Assembly (NCBI GenBank): GCA_964019135.1
Contig: OZ025258.1
Coordinates: forward strand, 2,232,001-2,296,000
Direction of reading: 5' to 3'
Origin: Arenicola marina
Lineage: Eukaryota > Annelida > Polychaeta > Arenicolidae
DNA: 64,000 nt
Below, one piece after another: positions 58,435-64,000 of this stretch (its first letter is position 1; each line of letters opens with the position of its first letter). Position numbers and translations under genes: made by a program. The notes below the pieces were generated by a model that did no database searches, was not told where the DNA came from, and saw only the letters and a list, made by a program, of their open reading frames with translations.

Positions 58435-58620
58435 AACCCGCGCTTCTCCCGCAACCGTAACCCCCATACTCTATTTGTGGCTTCGCTGACGAACGATATA
58501 GTGTAAATCCCAAAAAATAAGCTTAGGTGCTAAACAATAAGATCCATAGCCTCACGGCCAGCGCACTCGCTCTCCGCTCACAGTTCAACAGTCCGTTCGA
58601 CAATATGTCAGACCTCTGCC
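58435..58620. mobile_element. possible tRNA-SINE traces near the phosphatase start
   Basis: Two separate hints. On the minus strand there is a B-box-like GCGGGTTCGATTCCC at about 58427-58441. On the plus strand there is an A-box-like TAGCCTCACGGCCAGCGC (58547-58564) with a weak B-box-like CGTTCGAC about 30 bp further on. Neither makes a tRNA fold that I can defend. Confidence 0.3.
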
Positions 58621-59450
58621 CAGACTCAGAATAGGGGCTGAGTAGTCACATGACCCAAATCAGCGGCCGAAGCACTCTCTGCCTTCGACCGCTAAAGCGG
58701 AGCTTGCGTGGCGCCACTGTGCGGGGAGCTTGCGGCGACTCGCTCGGTTTGACTGGTTCCCATATCCCTCTGGTTTTACAGAGAAGAATGTTCAGTACCC
58801 ACAAAATATATTTAATTATAAGCTTAATTTCAATCACCTTAGCAAGTTAAACCCCCGGTGTAGATCGGACATACGGTTGGTATGTACCATATAAAACTTC
58901 TTCTACTGCATTAAAGCAATAATTCTTCAGAATCCATTTATACAGAGATCTAAAGGTCACGAACTGGAAAGTATGGTACATGCTGTGGCTCGGAAGTCTA
59001 ACCTGTTAACCGACCTCTCGCATTCCAGGACATTTGCGGAGGTAGTACAGTCAGTTAATTTCCCTGATGCTTTTTTGCAACATGGTCAATGTAGATCTAT
59101 TTATAATTTGGAAAGAAGCGCATAACATAATTAAATAACATTTTTATAACATAAATCGTGATACTGCATAAAACGAACTGTGATTTATCACAAAAAGTGT
59201 TACATATAGTCAATTACTATATTTACTGCTGTTAATTATGGATGTTTTTGACGATTTAAAGAGCATTATATACTGAGCTTAAAAGTGAAAGACAAATATA
59301 TATGCTCGTTAAAGAGCTGGAAACATTTCAGTTAGGGGCCTCAACATCAGTTTCGATATAGGTTTAGCATATATTGCAATAGGATTTTTATTACACGTGA
59401 TGCGTTAGCGGAAAAAACCAGACTGTTGGGATATCTACATGTCCATAATT
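58621..59450. other. intergenic between the phosphatase and SLX1
   Basis: AT-rich unique DNA; likely contains the divergent promoters. Nothing specific recognised. Confidence 0.35.
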
Positions 59451-59452
59451 AA

Positions 59453-59718
59453 TAGACCGATCCACACTCCGACACTAAGCTCCCCCCACGCTTGAATCCT
59501 TTTTCATTAAGCGTGAGTCCGAAATATTGACAACCATTGCTGATGGTAGGTAAAGTGAGCAGTACTTATCTCTGAAATTGACAACAAAGTGACATGCTAC
59601 TTTGTTTGTCCGACTTGTTTGTCCGATATGACGCACGTGGAAAACCTTTTTTGGCCATATGATTGGATGCAAACAATAGTGACGTCAGTGAATGATTGAC
59701 AGCCTGGATCGGTCTATT
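59453..59718. mobile_element. about 265-bp MITE with TA-type ends
   Basis: Inverted ends GACCGATCCA (left, from about 59455) and TGGATCGGTC (right, to about 59715), each flanked by TA as in mariner-like insertions. No coding capacity. The ends match for only 10-13 bp. Confidence 0.6.
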
Positions 59719-60276
59719 GTCACCAGTGATAAATGGGAAATTTATTAGCTGTATAACGAGCTTAGTGACATATATATATTTGTTTTCCATTTTTGAGTTC
59801 AGTACATAGTTCTTTTCAATGGTGTGAAAATTATAATAATCTGGAAAAACAAGTGTATCATACATCCTCAAATATGTATCTCTGTCATTGCCAAGAATGG
59901 GTTGGGGTACCAGCTTAATATTCACAGTCAAGCATTGCAAAGCCACAACAGAGGTTTCCGTAGATCCGCGAAAACTAAACAAACCACAGGCGCACCAATG
60001 TGCTTCGGGGGTTCTGTCAGCAGATCTGAGCGCCTGTGAAACGAACCCTAGTTCAACAAATTAAACGCGGTCCGCTCCCAAGTTGGATATACAGAGTCTA
60101 GTGTGGCTGGACTAAACAAAGCCGTGTCCGTTTGACAGACAGCCGTTAGCCTGGCGTACCGGACACCGGTATTTATCAACTGTATATGTTACGATTGTAA
60201 AATTGTCTATAATAAAGATATAAACTAGGTAGACTGTATATCGACAAATTCAGGTCCCACATGACTGAGACGTTTT

Positions 60277-60840
60277 ATGTGCAAAATGGTTCATGAAATT
60301 GAAAACTTTTTTGGGGTTTACTTACTTTATTGTAAGAACCCGCAGTACGAGGGACAAACGTACATTGGGTTCACAGTGGACCCCAACCGCAGGGTGACAC
60401 AACATAACAAGGGATCACATGCTGGCGGTGCAAAACGCACCAGTGGCAGAGGACCATGGTATTTATCACATGTTTTCTAATAATGTAAGCTTATAGTATA
60501 GAACCCAAGCAATTGCCAACAATCTAAATGATCTATTTTTTTACATCTAAGTTATAAGCTTAGATCTATAATTAGTTTCATCTGAAATGATCTGCATATC
60601 AATATCTAAAACTAATTTTATTATTGTAAGAGGTATAAAAAGTAAATCTGTATATATTTCTTACTTATATGACTGATCAAATTATAGCATATATTTGGAG
60701 AAATGTTAATATAATCTGTATAGATCTATATAGTTTATAAAATGAGATACAATATAAGGTTCATATTGATTTTATATAATTTCTCTAGGGATATGGTATT
60801 GACTGTTCATGGATTTCCTAATAAGATATCAGCCCTTCGT
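60277..60840 (+). CDS. SLX1: structure-specific endonuclease subunit SLX1, exons 1-2 (continues past the window)
   Basis: Exons 60277-60458 and 60789-60840 join at phase 2 (ATG before GTATTT; TTCTCTAG before GGATATGG) and encode 77 codons; exon 2 ends at a good donor, GTAAGTATC. SLX1 is the GIY-YIG nuclease that, with SLX4, cuts Holliday junctions and other branched DNA in the nucleus. The GIY and YIG motifs are FFGVYLLYC and TYIGFTVDP, the likely catalytic Arg is in RRVTQHN (Arg39), and [12 protein letters not shown] plus [12 protein letters not shown] match the vertebrate protein. The catalytic Glu and the C-terminal RING-like part must lie in exons beyond 64000. The start is the first Met, 10 residues before FFGVY, close to the family's usual short leader. 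Confidence 0.92.
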
Positions 60841-61109
60841 GTAAGTATCATATCAATTATATTGTAATTTAACAATGCCATAAGGTATAGCTAGATAGGC
60901 TGACCTTGCTATAGCCTTTCTGATAGGACTATTCAATGTATTTGTATAATATAGGTATTGTATAATCAAGGTTAACACTCACATATATTGGCATTAAGGC
61001 CAGGTGATTGTTTGGCAAACTCATGAAATTGTAGATGTAATACAATGTATACATAACTATTGACCTAAACTCACATCTCTATCATCTATATCTCCCTGTT
61101 GTCACAATT
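60841..61109. other. 5' part of SLX1 intron 2, unique sequence
   Basis: AT-rich, no further exon seen before the array begins. Confidence 0.5.
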
Positions 61110-64000
61110 TTAAACCTCTCTGTGGTCACTGTCCTCCACCTCTCTGTGGTCACTGTCCCCCACCTCTCTGTGGTCACTGTCCCCCACCTCTGTGGTCACT
61201 GTCCCCCACCTCTCTGTGGTCACTGTCCTCCACCTCTCTGTGGTCACTGTCCTCCACCTCTCTGTGGTCACTGTCCCCCACCTCTCTGTGGTCACTGTCC
61301 CCCACCTCTCTGTGGTCACTGTCCTCCACCTCTCTATGGTCACTGTCCCCCACCTCTCTGTAGTCACTGTCCCCCATCTCTCTGTGGTCACTGTCCCCCA
61401 CCTCTGTGGTCACTGTCCCCCACCTCTCTGTGGTCACTGTCCTCCACCTCTCTGTGGTCACTGTCCCCCACCTCTCTGTGGTCACTGTCCTCCACCTCTC
61501 TGTGGTCACTGTCCCCCACCTCTCTGTGGTCACTCTCCTCCACCTCTCTGTGGTCACTGTCCCCCTCCTCTCTGTGGTCACTGTCCTCCACCTCTCTGTG
61601 GTCACTGTCCCCCACTTCTCTGTAGTCACTGTCCTCCACCTCTCTGTGGTCACTGTCCTCCACCTCTCTGTGGTCACTGTCCTCCACCTCTCTGTGGTCA
61701 CTCTCCTCCACCTCTCTGTGGTCACTGTCCTCCACCTCTCTGTGGTCACTGTCCCCCACCTCTCTGTGGTCACTGTCCTCCACCTCTCTGTGGTCACTCT
61801 CCTCCACCTTTCTGTGATCACTGTCCTCCACCTGTCTGTGGTCACTGTCCTCCACCTCTCTGTGGTCACTCTCCTCCACCTCTCTGTGGTCACTGTCCTC
61901 CACCTCTCTGTGGTCACTGTCCCCCACCTCTCTGTCGTCACTGTCCTCCGCCTCTCTGTAGTCACTGTCCCCCACCTCTCTGTGGTCACTGTCCCCCACC
62001 TCTCTGTGGTCACTGTCCCCCACCTCTCTGTGGTCACTGTCCTCCACCTCTCTGTGGTCACTGTCCTCCACCTCTCTGTGGTCACTGTCCTCCACCTCTC
62101 TGTGGTCACTGTCCTCCACCTCTCTGTGGTCACTGTCCCCCACCTCTCTGTGGTCACTGTCCCCCACCTCTGTGGTCACTGTCCCCCACCTCTCTGTGGT
62201 CACTGTCCTCCACCTCTCTGTGGTCACTGTCCCCCACCTCTCTGTGGTCACTGTCCCCCACCTCTCTGTGGTCACTGTCCTCCACCTCTCTATGGTCACT
62301 GTCCCCCACCTCTCTGTAGTCACTGTCCCCCATCTCTCTGTGGTCACTGTCCCCCACCTCTGTGGTCACTGTCCCCCACCTCTCTGTGGTCACTGTCCTC
62401 CACCTCTCTGTGGTCACTGTCCCCCACCTCTCTGTGGTCACTGTCCTCCACCTCTCTGTGGTCACTGTCCCCCACCTCTCTGTGGTCACTCTCCTCCACC
62501 TCTCTGTGGTCACTGTCCCCCTCCTCTCTGTGGTCACTGTCCTCCACCTCTCTGTGGTCACTGTCCCCCACTTCTCTGTAGTCACTGTCCCCCACCTCTC
62601 TGTGGTCACTCTCCTCCACCTCTCTGTGGTCACTGTCCTCCACCACTCTGTGGTCACTGTCCCCCACCTCTCTGTCGTCACTGTCCTCCACCTCTCTGTA
62701 GTCACTGTCCCCCACCTCTCTGTGGTCACTGTCTCCAACCTCTATGTGCTCACTGTCCCCCACCTCTCTGTGGTCACTGTCCTCCACCTCTCTGTGGTCA
62801 CTGTCCTCCACCTCTCTGTGGTCACTGTCCTCCACCTCTCTGTGGTCACTGTCCCCCTCCTCTCTGTAGTCACTGTCCCCCACCTCTCTGTAGTCACTGT
62901 CCTCCACCTCTCTGTGGTCACTGTCCTCCACCTCTCTGTGGTCACTGTCCTCCACCTCTCTGTGGTCACTGTCCTCCACCTCTCTGTGGTCACTGTTCCC
63001 CACCTCTCTGTGGTCACTTTCCCCCACCTCTCTGTGGTCACTGTCCTCCACCTCTCTGTGGTCACTGTCCTCCACCTCTCTGTGGTCACTGTCCCCCACC
63101 TCTATGTGGTCACTGTCCTCCACCTCTCTGTGGTCACTGTCCCCCACCTCTCTGTGGTCACTCTCCTCCACCTCTCTGTGGTCACTGTCCCCCTCCTCTC
63201 TGTGGTCACTGTCCTCCACCTCTCTGTGGTCACTGTCCCCCACTTCTCTGTAGTCACTGTCCCCCACCTCTCTGTGGTCACTCTCCTCCACCTCTCTGTG
63301 GTCACTGTCCTCCACCACTCTGTGGTCACTGTCCCCCACCTCTCTGTCGTCACTGTCCTCCACCTCTCTGTAGTCACTGTCCCCCACCTCTCTGTGGTCA
63401 CTGTCTCCAACCTCTATGTGCTCACTGTCCCCCACCTCTCTGTGGTCACTGTCCTCCACCTCTCTGTGGTCACTGTCCTCCACCTCTCTGTGGTCACTGT
63501 CCTCCACCTCTCTGTGGTCACTGTCCCCCTCCTCTCTGTGGTCACTGTCCCCCACCTCTCTGTAGTCACTGTCCTCCACCTCTCTGTGGTCACTGTCCTC
63601 CACCTCTCTGTGGTCACTGTCCTCCACCTCTCTGTGGTCACTGTCCTCCACCTCTCTGTGGTCACTGTTCCCCACCTCTCTGTGGTCACTTTCCCCCACC
63701 TCTCTGTGGTCACTGTCCTCCACCTCTCTGTGGTCACTGTCCTCCACCTCTCTGTGGTCACTGTCCCCCACCTCTATGTGGTCACTGTCCTCCACCTCTC
63801 TGTGATCACTGTCCTCCACCTCTCTGTGGTCACTGTCCTCCACCTCTCTGTGGTCACTGTCCTCCACCTCTCTGTGGTCACTGTCCCCCACCTCTCTGTG
63901 GTCACTGTCCTCCACCTCTCTGTGGTCACTGTCCCCCACCTCTCTGTAGTCACTGTCCCCCACCTCTCTGTGGTCACTGTCCCCCACCTCTCTGTGGTCA
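61110..64000. repeat. 24-bp pyrimidine-rich array in SLX1 intron 2
   Basis: About 120 copies of CACCTCTCTGTGGTCACTGT plus CCCC or CCTC, running off the window. Block duplication is evident: the rare gtctccaacctctatgtgct occurs at about 62731 and 63403, 672 bp or 28 units apart, with matching flanks. Frames stay open on both strands as an artefact. In the SLX1 sense direction the unit is pyrimidine-rich and lacks AG, except in rare GTAGTCAC variants. Confidence 0.95.

Noticed and set aside
59566-59982. A 138-codon minus frame
   Set aside because: It runs through the small MITE and into unique DNA and resembles no protein family.
61122-63987. Long frames such as a Thr-Glu-Arg-Trp repeat
   Set aside because: A 24-bp repeat with open frames on both strands inside an SLX1 intron.

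Overview
The window is eukaryotic, from a metazoan. It has split genes with GT-AG introns, non-LTR retrotransposons, MITE-like elements and tRNA-derived SINE traces, and the proteins are most like animal families. A marine invertebrate such as a mollusc or lancelet is a guess; nothing in the sequence fixes the phylum. By my estimate about 60% of the 64 kb is tandem repeat, in roughly 18 unrelated minisatellite arrays with units of 16 to about 90 bp. Nearly all long open frames in these arrays are artefacts of repetition.

Layout. (1) About 1.97-13.7 kb, minus strand: a multi-exon gene for a predicted secreted protein I cannot identify. Ten exons join in a consistent reading phase from a signal peptide at 13.67 kb to a 200-N gap at 2065-2264. 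Its introns hold 53-bp, about 29-bp and 33-bp arrays; a 72-bp array lies beyond it and a 36-bp array lies upstream. (2) 16.0-21.7 kb: a 16-bp array and a 35-bp array, the latter split by a 5'-truncated LINE. (3) 23.4-48.1 kb, minus strand: a complete 12-exon TRMT44 gene (tRNA uridine-44 2'-O-methyltransferase, 672 codons). Its introns are packed with arrays, including 10.9 kb of a 52-bp unit. (4) 49.8-53.2 kb: a degraded L1/Tx1-like LINE with a 1.16-kb MITE-like element inside it. (5) 54.8-58.4 kb, minus strand: a four-exon IphP-like tyrosine phosphatase gene. (6) 60.28 kb to beyond the edge, plus strand: the first two exons of SLX1, a GIY-YIG structure-specific nuclease, followed by a 24-bp array that fills the rest of the window.

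Main observation. Several arrays are copies of exon-intron junctions. The 52-bp unit in TRMT44 intron 11 carries the 3' splice site and first 17 nt of exon 12. The 49-bp unit in intron 7 carries the last 32 or so nt of exon 7, including the conserved LTPWLPVIA codons, and its 5' splice site. The 53-bp unit in the secreted-protein gene carries the exon 6 donor. A roughly 33-bp duplication carries the exon 10 donor beside the N gap. The 24-bp array starts inside the last codons and stop of TRMT44. The genuine splice site is the array copy adjoining the exon, followed or preceded by tens to hundreds of decoys. I know of no named class for minisatellites seeded at splice junctions, and this is the most unusual feature here.
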